Shown here one piece after another: positions 22,081 through 31,538 of a DNA stretch of 31,681 bases. The stretch spans positions 1 to 31,681 of the forward strand of contig JBGVOM010000141.1 in NCBI GenBank assembly GCA_045126515.1, read 5' to 3'. The number at the start of each line of letters is the position of its first letter. Positions within the stretch are counted from its first letter, which is position 1. This DNA comes from RUG11237 sp045126515. Its GTDB lineage: Bacteria > Bacillota > Clostridia > Lachnospirales > Lachnospiraceae. The notes beneath the pieces were generated by a model. The model worked only from the letters and a program-made list of their open reading frames with translations, ran no database searches and was not told the DNA's origin. Both the position numbers and the translations under genes were made by a program.

Positions 22081-23157
22081 ATGAGGCTTTTATCTGTTTC
22101 TCAACTAAAAGCAGGTATGATTTTATCTGATGATATTTATATTTTTGGAAATAAGCTTTTGCTTCCAAAGGATACGGAGCTTACTGATTATATGATTAAT
22201 AAACTGACTTTCTATGGCATCAGTAATGTAAAAATCGAAGATTCTGCTCCTTCGGAAACAGCAGCTTCTGACTCATTAAAAGATGAGTCTTATTCAAAAC
22301 GTTTAAAAAATTCTCAGGAATTCAAGATGTTTAAAGAAGAATTTTTCAAGAATCTTTATTCGTTGAAAACAGAATTTCTGGATATTACAAATAAAAATGG
22401 TAAAATTCGTCCCAATGAATTTCTACACAGAATTGATTCCATCATTGAAAGCGCAGGTAATAAAAGTGTCTTTGATATGCTTCACTGCATGCGTGAATAT
22501 GACGATTCCACGTTTGTTCATGCCCTGAACACTGCATTGATTTGTCATGCCTTTGGACACTGGCTTGATATGAGCGATGCAGATATAAATGCACTTACGT
22601 TATCGGGACTTTTACATGACATTGGAAAAATTCGGGTTTCTGATACGATTATCAAGAAGAGCGAGTGCCTTTCACCATCAGAACGTACTTTGATGCAGGC
22701 ACATACTACCTATGGGTATGAAATTTTGAAAAATCAGGATATTGACGAAAGAATTAAATTGACTGCGCTGATGCATCATGAACACTGTGATGGTACAGGC
22801 TATCCAAAAGCTTACCGCACCTCACAGATTACGGATTTTGCCAAAATTGTAGGCATTGTTTCTGAGTATGATTCTCTGACCAGTGCCCGTCCATACCGTG
22901 ATGCACTTTGTCCTTTCGATGTGATTAAACAGTTTGAGTTAGAGGGACTGCAAAAGTTCGAAACCCGTTACATACTTACATTCTTAGAACATGTTTCTAA
23001 TGCATTTATCAATAATACGGTGCTGTTAAACAATGGCGAGAAAGCAGAAGTCATTATGATTAACAAACAGTTTTTATCCAGACCTATTGTGAAAAGTGGT
23101 AAAAATTTCATTGACTTATCACAGACAAGCAATGTGTATATTAAAGCTGTAATCTGA
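22081..23157 (+). CDS. HD-GYP domain protein, probable cyclic-di-GMP phosphodiesterase
   Basis: 358 residues. The N-terminal ~55 residues form a small domain common to stand-alone HD-GYP proteins (VSQLKAGMILSDDIY...). The HD-GYP domain (about 135-300) has the metal pair in GLLHDIGKIRV (His179-Asp180) and HHEHCDGTGYP (232-242), followed by KIVGIVSEYDSLTSARPYRD. It should degrade cyclic di-GMP in the cytosol. GGAGG precedes the ATG at 22081. The C-terminal ~60 residues include VLLNNGEKAEVIMINKQ and ISLSQTSNVYI-like strands (actual FIDLSQTSNVYI), often seen after this domain. Confidence 0.92.
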   Translation: MRLLSVSQLKAGMILSDDIYIFGNKLLLPKDTELTDYMINKLTFYGISNVKIEDSAPSETAASDSLKDESYSKRLKNSQEFKMFKEEFFKNLYSLKTEFLDITNKNGKIRPNEFLHRIDSIIESAGNKSVFDMLHCMREYDDSTFVHALNTALICHAFGHWLDMSDADINALTLSGLLHDIGKIRVSDTIIKKSECLSPSERTLMQAHTTYGYEILKNQDIDERIKLTALMHHEHCDGTGYPKAYRTSQITDFAKIVGIVSEYDSLTSARPYRDALCPFDVIKQFELEGLQKFETRYILTFLEHVSNAFINNTVLLNNGEKAEVIMINKQFLSRPIVKSGKNFIDLSQTSNVYIKAVI

Positions 23158-23177
23158 TTTTGTATATCATGGCATAA

Positions 23178-23210
23178 AAATAAGCGGCTGCAATGCAGTC
23201 GCTTATTTTT
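23178..23210. terminator. Bidirectional terminator between the HD-GYP gene and murA
   Basis: A stem AAATAAGCG-CTGCA / TGCAG-CGCTTATTT (23178-23207, one mismatch) is T-rich on both 3' sides. It serves two convergent genes. Confidence 0.8.
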
Positions 23211-24501
23211 AACCAACTTTTAAAGTAAACTTTTGAATCTCATTCTCACTGCTTACTTTTTCTATCTGAGCGCCTAATGCTCTCAGTTTCTCTTCAAAAC
23301 ATTCATATCCTCTCTGAATGTAAACAATATCATCTACTACCGTAATTCCTTCCGCTGCAAGACCTGCAATAACCAGTGCTGCTCCGGCTCTTAAATCCGG
23401 TGCACTTACTCTTGCCCCAGTGTATTTTGAAACACCATTAATAATAGCTGTATTTCCTTCTACTTTAATATCTCCACCCATACGTGCCAATTCGTCCACG
23501 TATTTAAAACGATTCTCAAAAATACTTTCTGTCACAATACTTGTACCCTCAGAAAGTCCCAATGTCACCGCTATCTGTGGCTGCATATCCGTAGGATAGC
23601 CCGGATATGGCAGGGTTTTCACGTGTGTGTGATGTAATGGTTTGGAAGATACTACTCTTACCGCATCATCAAATTCTTCCACTTCACATCCTATTTCCAA
23701 AAGTTTTGCTGTAGTAGCTTCTAAATGCTTTGGAATAACGTTCTTTACCGTTACATCCCCCTTGGTTGCTGCTGCCGCAAACATAAATGTTCCAGCTTCA
23801 ATCTGATCCGGAATAATAGAATATTCTGTCTTATGTAATTTTTCTACACCTTTGATTCGGATTACATCTGTACCGGCACCTTTGATGTTAGCACCCATAC
23901 TGTTCAAAAAGTTTGCCACATCAACAACATGAGGCTCTTTTGCTGCATTTTCAATAATCGTATTTCCTTTTGCCAACGCCGCAACCATCATAATATTAAT
24001 CGTAGCACCTACTGTTACTACGTCCAGGTAAATATGATTGCCTATCAATTCTTCCGCTTCCGTGATAATAAGACCATGTTCAATCCTCACATCAGCACCC
24101 AATGCACGAAAACCTTTGATATGCTGGTCAATCGGACGACTTCCAATATTACAGCCTCCCGGCAGTGCCACTTCTGCTTTTTTATACTTTCCAAGCAATG
24201 CTCCCAAAAGATAATATGAAGCTCGTATTTTTTTAATATATTCGTATTCAATGTTCACATCACGAATCATAGAACCATTGATTTTTACCGTATGTCTGTC
24301 AATTCTTTCTACTACCGCACCGATTCCTTCAATTGCCTGTAATAACACATTTATGTCCCGTACATCCGGAAGATTATCTATATATACTGTTTCGTCTGTC
24401 ATAATTGCTGCTGCCAGTATTGCAAGAGCTGCATTTTTGGCACCACCAATTTTTACTTCTCCAACTAATGGATTGCCGCCTTTAATAACGTATTGTTCCA
24501 T
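23209..24501 (-). CDS. murA: UDP-N-acetylglucosamine 1-carboxyvinyltransferase
   Basis: 430 residues, family length. It catalyses the first committed step of peptidoglycan precursor synthesis. Visible signatures are KIGGAKNAAL (Lys22, Asn23), the catalytic loop LPGGCNIGSRPIDQH with Cys117, the fosfomycin target, and the late motif DLRAGAALVIAGLAAEG. The start MEQYVIKGG is preceded by AGAGGTG. Clostridia often have two murA copies; I cannot say which this is. The promoter is at 24566-24593. Confidence 0.97.
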   Translation of the reverse strand: MEQYVIKGGNPLVGEVKIGGAKNAALAILAAAIMTDETVYIDNLPDVRDINVLLQAIEGIGAVVERIDRHTVKINGSMIRDVNIEYEYIKKIRASYYLLGALLGKYKKAEVALPGGCNIGSRPIDQHIKGFRALGADVRIEHGLIITEAEELIGNHIYLDVVTVGATINIMMVAALAKGNTIIENAAKEPHVVDVANFLNSMGANIKGAGTDVIRIKGVEKLHKTEYSIIPDQIEAGTFMFAAAATKGDVTVKNVIPKHLEATTAKLLEIGCEVEEFDDAVRVVSSKPLHHTHVKTLPYPGYPTDMQPQIAVTLGLSEGTSIVTESIFENRFKYVDELARMGGDIKVEGNTAIINGVSKYTGARVSAPDLRAGAALVIAGLAAEGITVVDDIVYIQRGYECFEEKLRALGAQIEKVSSENEIQKFTLKVG

Positions 24502-24565
24502 TACACACCTCTATATTATTCTATACTTATTTTTATTTGAATTTCCGATAAATATGCCATATTTC

Positions 24566-24593
24566 ATTATATCATAATCATCTTATTTGTAAA
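24566..24593 (-). promoter_or_regulatory. Promoter of murA
   Basis: On the minus strand TTTACA (24588-24593), a 16-bp spacer, and TATAAT (24566-24571) with an extended TG. Confidence 0.75.
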
Positions 24594-24624
24594 CCTGAAA
24601 TTTTTCAAAAAAATAACGAAAAAT

Positions 24625-24651
24625 ACGGCAGAAGACCGGTAATCTTCTGCC
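24625..24651 (-). terminator. Terminator of the M23 peptidase gene
   Basis: GGCAGAAGA / TCTTCTGCC (24627-24635 and 24643-24651), followed on the minus strand by GTATTTTTCG. Confidence 0.8.
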
Positions 24652-24658
24652 ATATTGT

Positions 24659-26212
24659 TTAATTTAAATATTTCAATGGGTCTACCTGAGAACCATTAAT
24701 GATAATTTCAAAATGTATATGTGGTCCTGTACTTCGTCCCGTGTTTCCACTTAATGCAATCTTATCACCCTGTGATACACTTTGTCCCACAGAAACTAAT
24801 ATTTTACTAAGATGCGCGTATCTGGTCTGACGCCCGTCAGAATGGCTGATGGTTACACAATAGCCATATCCACTTGCCCATCCGGCACTGACAACTCTTC
24901 CTGCAGAAGATGCCTTCACTGCGGTGCCTACCGGACAAGCCCAGTCTACGCCTTTATGCATTCTTCCCCAGCGGAATTTAAATCCTGATGTAAATCTTCC
25001 TCCGGAAATTGGCTTAATGTAAGTTGGTGGCGTTTTGGTTCCACGCTCAATAATCGCCGGCTGGGATTTTTTTATAATTTCTTCATGAATGATTTCCCGC
25101 TCGGTCTCTTTTCCATTTCTATTCGTTACCATAGCTACAACATTTCGTTCCCCGGTACTGGCTTCCTGACGCACTACCTGTTCTGTTGTATACCATGAAT
25201 CGTTATCAATATATTGAGTTTCTGCCTGATACTCCTCGTTATATATCTGTTCTTCTTTTGTAATAACTGATAATTCCGGTTCCGGAACTGTTACGGTCAG
25301 TTCATCCCCTATACGAATTACGGAATCTTCATTATCAATATTTTCATTGATAGCAACCAGATTGTCCACTGTAGTGTTATAATTTTCCGCAATAACAGAT
25401 AAACTATCCCCTGATTTTACTTCATAAATCTTATTTTTTTCCTTATCTTTTGTTACAAGATCAATGGCCTCATTTAGTGGAGTAATTTGATCGTCCTTTA
25501 CATAAGATTCTATTACTTCCACAGTATCTGCAAAAGAAAGCTCTGCAAGTCCTTCTTTGTATACATCCTCTGCCTTTGTTTCTCCATAAGATAATTCATC
25601 TGTCACTGTACAGATACCTGCATTTATCATGGCAGCAGAAACATTAGGATTATCACTTTGTGACCTGGACATCCTCACTAATTCCGTTGTCATGACATTT
25701 AATTCCCTTGCACTATCTACCACCAGCTCTACCTGATATTCATTATTGATATCATACTTTTCTTTCGCTGCATCCAATAATGCAATCACATCTTCTTTTG
25801 AAGCCAAAGTCACAGTAAACTGATTGATTTTTACAGTGTAGGCTTTCTGGTTAAAAGTAACCGTTCCCTTTTCCAACACTTCCTGTACATTCTTTTTCAG
25901 TGTTTTCTCAGAAGTAGTTCTGGCAAATATTTTATGTTCTGCCGTATATTCAAAATCAGCCTTGACGATAGTCAGACCTTCCTGTTCTGATGCCACTTTC
26001 GATTTTTCTTCCAGCAGCATTTCCTCTATTCCGTCCAGGGATGATACCTGTCCGATTACAACATCATTTAATGTAAGTGTATAATAATTTTCTTTATTAT
26101 GTTCCAGACTCCCAAACACAGGATGTATAGTAAATATACCAAGAACCGAAGCAACTGCTCCCAATGCAAAGAACAGCGATGCCTGCTTCTTATGCTTCGT
26201 CCATTTCTTCAT
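24659..26212 (-). CDS. Cell-wall endopeptidase with LysM, G5 and M23 domains
   Basis: 517 residues. An N-terminal membrane anchor or signal (LFFALGAVASVLGIFTI, about 13-29) is followed by a poorly conserved region of ~230 residues. A LysM domain comes next (YEVKSGDSLSVIAENYN, about 261-308), then a G5-like domain (EEQIYNEEYQAETQ ... REIIHEEIIKK, about 318-388). The C-terminal M23 metallopeptidase has the zinc ligands His419 and Asp423 (HKGVD) and the HIH motif (His498, His500) in a complete LytM fold. It should cut peptide cross-links in peptidoglycan outside the membrane, during growth or division. It is transcribed alone, with a terminator behind it. Confidence 0.93.
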   Translation of the reverse strand: MKKWTKHKKQASLFFALGAVASVLGIFTIHPVFGSLEHNKENYYTLTLNDVVIGQVSSLDGIEEMLLEEKSKVASEQEGLTIVKADFEYTAEHKIFARTTSEKTLKKNVQEVLEKGTVTFNQKAYTVKINQFTVTLASKEDVIALLDAAKEKYDINNEYQVELVVDSARELNVMTTELVRMSRSQSDNPNVSAAMINAGICTVTDELSYGETKAEDVYKEGLAELSFADTVEVIESYVKDDQITPLNEAIDLVTKDKEKNKIYEVKSGDSLSVIAENYNTTVDNLVAINENIDNEDSVIRIGDELTVTVPEPELSVITKEEQIYNEEYQAETQYIDNDSWYTTEQVVRQEASTGERNVVAMVTNRNGKETEREIIHEEIIKKSQPAIIERGTKTPPTYIKPISGGRFTSGFKFRWGRMHKGVDWACPVGTAVKASSAGRVVSAGWASGYGYCVTISHSDGRQTRYAHLSKILVSVGQSVSQGDKIALSGNTGRSTGPHIHFEIIINGSQVDPLKYLN

Positions 26213-26264
26213 TTTACATCTCCTTAATTCCTGTTTAAATTCTTAAGGTTTGCAAATATATATT

Positions 26265-27734
26265 TTAACTGGTTTTCCTTATCTTGTAAAGCACTTTATC
26301 CAATGTTTCGTCTAAGCCCAGAGTTTCTTCATCTACAATAATGTCTGCATACTTCTCGTAAAGCGGACATCTCTCATCACACAAATCTTTTAAAGTCTGC
26401 CCTTCCTTCAAGGCAACTCCACGTTCCTTTAAGTTTCCAAGGCGCTTTTCTAATTCTTCATAGGAAACTTTCAGATACACTACCGTTCCAATCTCTTTCA
26501 AATGTTTCATGGCTCTCTCTTTGTAAATCACACTTCCGCCCGTTGCCAGAACCACATTCTCAATATCTACGGTGGCATTTACGTCTGCCTCAATTTCTAA
26601 AAATCCATCCAGACCTTCTTCTGCAATGATGTCTTTCAGCAGTCTTTTTTCTCTGGACTGAATCAATAAATCAGAATCGATAAATTCATAGCCAAGCCTT
26701 TTGGCAAGAAGCACTCCTATGGTGCTTTTTCCCACTCCTGGCATACCGATTAAAATAACATTTTTCAGAAGCATTTCTCTGTTCACAACATTTACAGGTT
26801 TTCCGGACAGATATGCTTTCATATTTACTGCCACACCATCTATCAGTCTTTCTCTGGCTTCTCTGGATGCCCATGCCATATGAGGGGTAATAATTAGCTT
26901 TGTGCTGTCTTTGATATTATTTAGTGGGTTGGATTTCTCTAGTGGTTCTTTACTTAAAACATCCAATCCTGCACCGGCAAGCTCATTGTTATTTAGGGCA
27001 TCTGCCAGTGCCTGTTCATCCACAATAGCACCTCTGCCCACATTAATTAATATTGCCGTATTTTTCATTTTTCGGAATGCATCTGCATCCATCAAATATT
27101 TTGTTTTTTCTGTAAGAGGTGCATGAATACTAATAATATCTGACTCAGAAAGCAAGGTATCAAAATCCACCTGTGTATAATGTTTATTGCTATTTCTTCC
27201 TGAAGTGGAATAATAAATCACCTTACAGCCAAAGCTTTTCGCAATGTCAGCTACTTTTTTTCCAATAGCACCAAGACCGATAATTCCCCAAGTCATACCT
27301 GAAAGTTCTGTAAATGTTTTTCCAAAATGAGAAAATCTTCCACTTTCCGTATACGTTCCTGTCTTTACGTATTCATCATAATAATTCAATTTTTCCAGTA
27401 TGTACAATAACAATGCAAAGGTGTGCTGTGCAACAGAATCTGTGGAGTATCCGCTTACATTTGTAACAACAATTCCGCGGCTGGTAGCATAATCCATATC
27501 CACATTATCTGTACCCGTGGCGGTAATGCAAATTAACTTTACCTGTCTGGCATTTTTTAAAGTCTTTTCATTTAACTTTACTTTATTTACAATGATTATG
27601 TCTGCATCCTTCACCCGCTCCGGCGTATTTTCTTCGTTAGATACTGCATATTCTGTAAATTCTCCAAACTGTTTTAATTTTTCCAAGTTCACATCTGTGC
27701 CAAGGCTGTCTTTTTCAAGCATTACTATTTTCAT
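26265..27734 (-). CDS. Fusion of a 2-hydroxyacid dehydrogenase and a shikimate kinase-like domain
   Basis: 489 residues in one uninterrupted frame. Residues 1-318 are a D-isomer-specific 2-hydroxyacid dehydrogenase: Rossmann loop GLGAIG (153-158), Arg234 (NVGRGAIVD), Glu263 and His285 (TPHMAW). Residues 323-489 are a shikimate-kinase-like P-loop domain: GMPGVGKST (330-338), DSD (353-355), LATGGS (397-401) and a late CPLYEKYADIIVD. In true shikimate kinase the segment here reading GFLEIE has FRxxE with a shikimate-binding Arg; Leu379 replaces it. So the second domain may act on another substrate or be altered. The genuine dehydrogenase substrate (for example D-lactate, phosphoglycerate or hydroxypyruvate) cannot be told. 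Convergent neighbours are separated by hairpins. Confidence 0.88.
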   Translation of the reverse strand: MKIVMLEKDSLGTDVNLEKLKQFGEFTEYAVSNEENTPERVKDADIIIVNKVKLNEKTLKNARQVKLICITATGTDNVDMDYATSRGIVVTNVSGYSTDSVAQHTFALLLYILEKLNYYDEYVKTGTYTESGRFSHFGKTFTELSGMTWGIIGLGAIGKKVADIAKSFGCKVIYYSTSGRNSNKHYTQVDFDTLLSESDIISIHAPLTEKTKYLMDADAFRKMKNTAILINVGRGAIVDEQALADALNNNELAGAGLDVLSKEPLEKSNPLNNIKDSTKLIITPHMAWASREARERLIDGVAVNMKAYLSGKPVNVVNREMLLKNVILIGMPGVGKSTIGVLLAKRLGYEFIDSDLLIQSREKRLLKDIIAEEGLDGFLEIEADVNATVDIENVVLATGGSVIYKERAMKHLKEIGTVVYLKVSYEELEKRLGNLKERGVALKEGQTLKDLCDERCPLYEKYADIIVDEETLGLDETLDKVLYKIRKTS

Positions 27735-27761
27735 ATGTTAATTCCTCTCATACATACAAAA

Positions 27762-27784
27762 GGCGGCAGTTTAATACCGCCGCC
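27762..27784 (-). terminator. Terminator of pgi
   Basis: The GC-rich stem GGCGG...CCGCC, followed on the minus strand by TTTTGT. Confidence 0.75.
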
Positions 27785-27799
27785 TCCATTGGTTTATTC

Positions 27800-29146
27800 T
27801 TACAGTCTTTTTAATAACTCTTCTCTTTCTTTTTCAAATCCCGGTTTACCAAGTAAAGCAAACATATTCTTTTTGTAGCTTTCTACGCCTGGTTGGTCAA
27901 ATGGATTTACTCCTAAGAGATATCCGCTGATACCGCATGCAAATTCAAAGAAGTAGAATAATTCACCTAAGTAGAATTCGTTCTGTTCCGGAATCTGTAC
28001 TAACAGGTTTGGCACGTTTCCGTCTGTATGCGCTAAAATTGTTCCATTCATAGCACTCTTGTTGATGAAGTCAACGCTCTTTCCTGCTAAGTAATTTAAT
28101 CCGTCTAAATCTACCGGTTCTTCCTCTAAGATAACTTCTTCCTTGGAAGTTTCAATGTTCATAACAGTTTCGAACATAATTCTTGAACCGTCCTGAATGA
28201 ACTGTCCCATGGAATGTAAATCTGTTGTTAAATCAACTGCTGCCGGGAAGATACCTTTCTGGTCTTTTCCTTCAGATTCGCCGTATAACTGTTTCCACCA
28301 TTCAGATACATAGTGAAGGCTTGGCTCATAATTTGCAACAATTTCAACTGCTTTTCCTTTACGTAATAAAATGTTTCTGATTGCAGCATATTTTAATGCA
28401 TCGTTTTCTTCAAAGTCTGCTTCTAATGCACGCTTTCTTCCAGAAGCTGCACCTTCCATTAATTTTGTAATGTCAGCGCCGCTTACTGCGATTGGAAGTA
28501 AACCAACTGCTGTAAGTACAGAGAAACGTCCTCCTACATCATCAGGTACTACGAATGTTTCGTATCCTTCTTCTGTAGCCAGATTCTTTAATGCTCCCTT
28601 TGCTTTGTCAGTAGTAGCATAGATTCTCTTAGCTGCTTCTTCTTTTCCGTATTTTTCTTCCAGTTTCTTCTTAAAGATACGGAATGCAATTGCAGGTTCT
28701 GTTGTTGTTCCTGATTTAGAGATAATGTTTACAGAGAAATCTCTGTCGCCAACTACATCTAATAAATGCTTTAAGTATGTGCTGCTGATGCTGTTACCTG
28801 CATAGTAAATTTCCGGTGTCTTTCTTACTTCTTTTGATACAGAATTATAGAAATTATGTCTTAAGAATTCAATTGCAGCTCTGGCACCAAGGTAAGAACC
28901 ACCGATACCGATTACGATTAAAACTTCAGAATCACTCTGAATCTTAGCTGCTGCCTTTTTGATTCTTTCAAATTCGTCTTTGTCATAATTTACAGGAAGG
29001 TCAATCCATCCTAAGAAATCATTTCCTGCACCTGTTTTAGAAACCAGCTGTTCTTTTGCATCAAGAGCCAGTTTTTTCATGTTTTCTACTTCTTTTTCGT
29101 TAATAAATCCTGTTGCTTTTGAGTAATCAAATGTTACTTTAGACAT
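27800..29146 (-). CDS. pgi: Glucose-6-phosphate isomerase
   Basis: 448 residues, the usual length of the shorter Firmicute type. It interconverts glucose-6-phosphate and fructose-6-phosphate in glycolysis. Motifs are VIGIGGSYLGARA, the sugar-phosphate-binding ISKSGTTTEPA, FSVLTAVGLLP, and the late GVNPFDQPGVESYK. The start at 29146 (MSKVTFDYS) follows AAGGAG; the longer open frame has no such signal. The promoter is at 29212-29240, with a small palindrome AATTTGC-AAC-GCAAATT in the leader (29177-29193). Confidence 0.97.
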   Translation of the reverse strand: MSKVTFDYSKATGFINEKEVENMKKLALDAKEQLVSKTGAGNDFLGWIDLPVNYDKDEFERIKKAAAKIQSDSEVLIVIGIGGSYLGARAAIEFLRHNFYNSVSKEVRKTPEIYYAGNSISSTYLKHLLDVVGDRDFSVNIISKSGTTTEPAIAFRIFKKKLEEKYGKEEAAKRIYATTDKAKGALKNLATEEGYETFVVPDDVGGRFSVLTAVGLLPIAVSGADITKLMEGAASGRKRALEADFEENDALKYAAIRNILLRKGKAVEIVANYEPSLHYVSEWWKQLYGESEGKDQKGIFPAAVDLTTDLHSMGQFIQDGSRIMFETVMNIETSKEEVILEEEPVDLDGLNYLAGKSVDFINKSAMNGTILAHTDGNVPNLLVQIPEQNEFYLGELFYFFEFACGISGYLLGVNPFDQPGVESYKKNMFALLGKPGFEKEREELLKRL

Positions 29147-29211
29147 TACTGCACACTCCTTCTTATATATGTAACTAATTTGCAACGCAAATTGATTTCG
29201 TACTAAATGTC

Positions 29212-29240
29212 ATTTTAGCAAATGTGGACTATATAATCAA
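29212..29240 (-). promoter_or_regulatory. Promoter of pgi
   Basis: On the minus strand TTGATT (29235-29240), a 17-bp spacer and TAAAAT (29212-29217). The -35 overlaps the end of the upstream gene. Confidence 0.7.
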
Positions 29241-29932
29241 GCTAAAAATTCTTTTAATACGTCCTGAATAATTTTGGCTTCATTAGACGATATGGAAATG
29301 TTCTCTGTTGCCATCAATTTTTCTTCCAGCCTTCCCATACGTTCTTCCATATCTTTTACATTCTGAAGATTTTCCTTGGTTTCTAGTTCTTTCTCAGCAT
29401 CTTTTTGTGCATTGCAGTGATTTATGTAGTCATTTTCAATATAGTTCTGCATATTTATTTTAATGCCCTCATATTTATAACCAGAATCAATTATAGATTC
29501 TGCAAAAAAGAATAGTAGAACTGCAATAATATTTATCAATATACTCCATATAACCAGTTCCATCTTCATCTCCTTTATGAGCGCAACGGCACTGGTAAAA
29601 ACATTCAGTATTATTGACAGAAACAGAAAACGGGCAGACATCTGCCTAAATCCTCGCAGACTTATCCCCAGATATTTTTGTTTTCTGATATATTTTTCCA
29701 CATAAACTGCTGCATTATTCACAAAATGCTCCACTTGCATTCCGCTTTCCACTTTTGCCCTATAATTTCTGCTGAATTTTGCCTTGGACATATTTATATT
29801 TTCTGTTTCTTTTAGCAAAACATCATAAATAATTCCCAGTATCAGCCTGCTTAAAATCGCCAAAAGAGCAAATACTAAACTTAAGTTAATCAAATATCCG
29901 TGTTTTACAAACTCATACATAGTTACTGTCAT
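29237..29932 (-). CDS. Membrane protein with C-terminal coiled coil
   Basis: 231 residues. One N-terminal helix (YLINLSLVFALLAILSRLILGIIY) and, after a basic loop (SKAKFSRNYRAK), two further helices (LFLSIILNVFTSAVAL and LVIWSILINIIAVLLFFF). The C-terminal ~65 residues form a coiled coil (AEKELETKENLQNVKDMEER ...). I recognise no family. GAGGTG precedes ATG 29932. It lies upstream of pgi on the same strand, but pgi has its own promoter. Function unknown. Confidence 0.75.
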   Translation of the reverse strand: MTVTMYEFVKHGYLINLSLVFALLAILSRLILGIIYDVLLKETENINMSKAKFSRNYRAKVESGMQVEHFVNNAAVYVEKYIRKQKYLGISLRGFRQMSARFLFLSIILNVFTSAVALIKEMKMELVIWSILINIIAVLLFFFAESIIDSGYKYEGIKINMQNYIENDYINHCNAQKDAEKELETKENLQNVKDMEERMGRLEEKLMATENISISSNEAKIIQDVLKEFLA

Positions 29933-30095
29933 TTCTATTCACCTCATATTTTTTTGTTTGCTTACGATTATAAATGCACGCGACATGCATTTCAACGAAA
30001 ATCATTCTTCAAATTTGTGCATATTCCGGCAGGTTTCTGCCTATTTTTACTGATTTTTACATATTGTGATTCCAGTGGTAAAACATAAAAGAATC

Positions 30096-30104
30096 TGCTA
30101 TAAT
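30096..30104 (+). promoter_or_regulatory. Extended -10 promoter of the TSCPD gene
   Basis: TGCTATAAT (TATAAT at 30099-30104), 58 bases ahead of the TSCPD gene; no strong -35. Confidence 0.55.
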
Positions 30105-30161
30105 AAAGTGGCTGCATACATACAGCAATTTCACACATATTTTTTATTAGGAGGAATAAAA

Positions 30162-30398
30162 ATGACATATAAAACACAAGGTGTCTGCTCACAGGCAATC
30201 GAAGTAGAAGTAGAAAACGGAATCATCACCCACGTTAAATTTATTGGAGGATGTTCAGGAAATACACAGGGAGTGGCAGCACTTGTTACCGGAATGAAAG
30301 CAGAAGATGCCATTGCAAAACTAGAAGGCATCCGCTGCGGCATGCGTCCTACTTCCTGTCCTGACCAGTTAGTAAAAGCATTAAAATCCATGCAGTAA
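30162..30398 (+). CDS. TSCPD domain-containing protein
   Basis: 78 residues from ATG 30162, seven bases behind AGGAGG (the longer open frame would start inside the promoter). The small domain carries VKFIGGCSGNTQGVAALV and ends with GIRCGMRPTSCPDQL, the defining TSCPD motif. Cys residues in GGCSG, IRCGM and TSCPD suggest metal or cofactor binding, as in the C-terminal extension of class II ribonucleotide reductases. The stand-alone form is common in Clostridia and its exact role is unknown. It lies 19 bases before murG and is probably co-transcribed. Confidence 0.92.
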   Translation: MTYKTQGVCSQAIEVEVENGIITHVKFIGGCSGNTQGVAALVTGMKAEDAIAKLEGIRCGMRPTSCPDQLVKALKSMQ

Positions 30399-30417
30399 CC
30401 GGGAGGCTTATGTTCCT

Positions 30418-31482
30418 ATGAAACGAATTGTTTTAACAGGCGGTGGCACCGCCGGACATGTGACACCAAATATAGCTTTGATTCCTTCCTTACAAAAGGA
30501 AGGTTATGAAATCCATTATATCGGATCCTACGATGGTATTGAGAAAAAATTAATTGAAGAAATAGGTATTCCTTACTATGGTATATCTTCCGGTAAATTA
30601 AGAAGATATTTTGATTTAAAAAATTTCTCGGATCCTTTTAAAGTATTAAAAGGGTATGGGGAAGCAAAAAAGATACTGAAAAAATTAAAACCGGATATTA
30701 TTTTTTCCAAAGGTGGCTTTGTAACCGTTCCCGTGGTAATCGCAGCCAGACATCTAAAAATTCCTGCCATTATCCACGAATCAGATATGACACCGGGGCT
30801 TGCCAACAAACTGGCAATTCCTTCTGCCACAAAAGTATGCTGTAATTTCCCTGAAACAATGAAATACCTTCCGGAGGGAAAATCTGTTCTTACCGGTTCC
30901 CCTATCCGTCAGGAACTAATGGAAGGTTCCAGAGAAAGAGCATTAAAATTTTTAGGTTTTGACAACAGCAAACCAGTTATTATGATTATTGGAGGAAGCC
31001 TTGGTTCCGCTGCCATCAACAATGCTATTCGTAGTAATCTGGATACTCTTTTGAAAGATTTCCAGATTGTCCACCTTTGCGGTCAGGGAAAACTAGATGC
31101 TTCTTTAGAACACAAGAAAGGCTATTGCCAATTCGAGTATATCAAAAAGGAATTAGCTGATATTTTTGCTCTTTCTGATATAGTGATTTCCAGAGCAGGA
31201 GCAAATGCCATTTGCGAGCTTCTGGCTCTCAGAAAACCAAATATTTTAATCCCTCTGTCCGCTGCTGCCAGCCGCGGTGACCAGATATTAAACGCCCGTT
31301 CTTTTGAAAAACAAGGCTTTAGTGTTGTTATAGAGGAAGAACAGCTGACAAAAGAAAGTCTGTCCGCTGCCATAAAAGAAGTTTATGAACACAGAGATAA
31401 ATATGCTTCTGCCATGAAGAAAAGTTCTCAGACAGATGCGATTGCGGCCATTACAGGTTTGATTAAGGAGAATAGTAGATAA
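30418..31482 (+). CDS. murG: UDP-GlcNAc:lipid I GlcNAc transferase
   Basis: 354 residues, family length. It adds GlcNAc to lipid I to make lipid II at the inner face of the membrane. Motifs are the N-terminal GGGTAGHVTPNIAL, the IFSKGGFVTVPVVIAA region, IHESDMTPGLANK, the second glycine loop GGSLGSAAIN and the sugar-nucleotide site SRAGANAICELLAL with LIPLSAAASRGDQ. GGGAGG precedes ATG 30418. With murA and the M23 enzyme it makes this side of the window rich in cell-wall genes. Confidence 0.97.
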   Translation: MKRIVLTGGGTAGHVTPNIALIPSLQKEGYEIHYIGSYDGIEKKLIEEIGIPYYGISSGKLRRYFDLKNFSDPFKVLKGYGEAKKILKKLKPDIIFSKGGFVTVPVVIAARHLKIPAIIHESDMTPGLANKLAIPSATKVCCNFPETMKYLPEGKSVLTGSPIRQELMEGSRERALKFLGFDNSKPVIMIIGGSLGSAAINNAIRSNLDTLLKDFQIVHLCGQGKLDASLEHKKGYCQFEYIKKELADIFALSDIVISRAGANAICELLALRKPNILIPLSAAASRGDQILNARSFEKQGFSVVIEEEQLTKESLSAAIKEVYEHRDKYASAMKKSSQTDAIAAITGLIKENSR

Positions 31483-31538
31483 AATTCATTAATCCAGGCA
31501 TATTGGTTACCCAGGACGCCCATGAGAGGGACCGCATC

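Noticed and set aside
31483..31538. T-box leader, suggested by AGGGACCGC
   Set aside because: The full T-box core and specifier domain are not visible and no aminoacyl-tRNA or amino-acid gene follows in the window.
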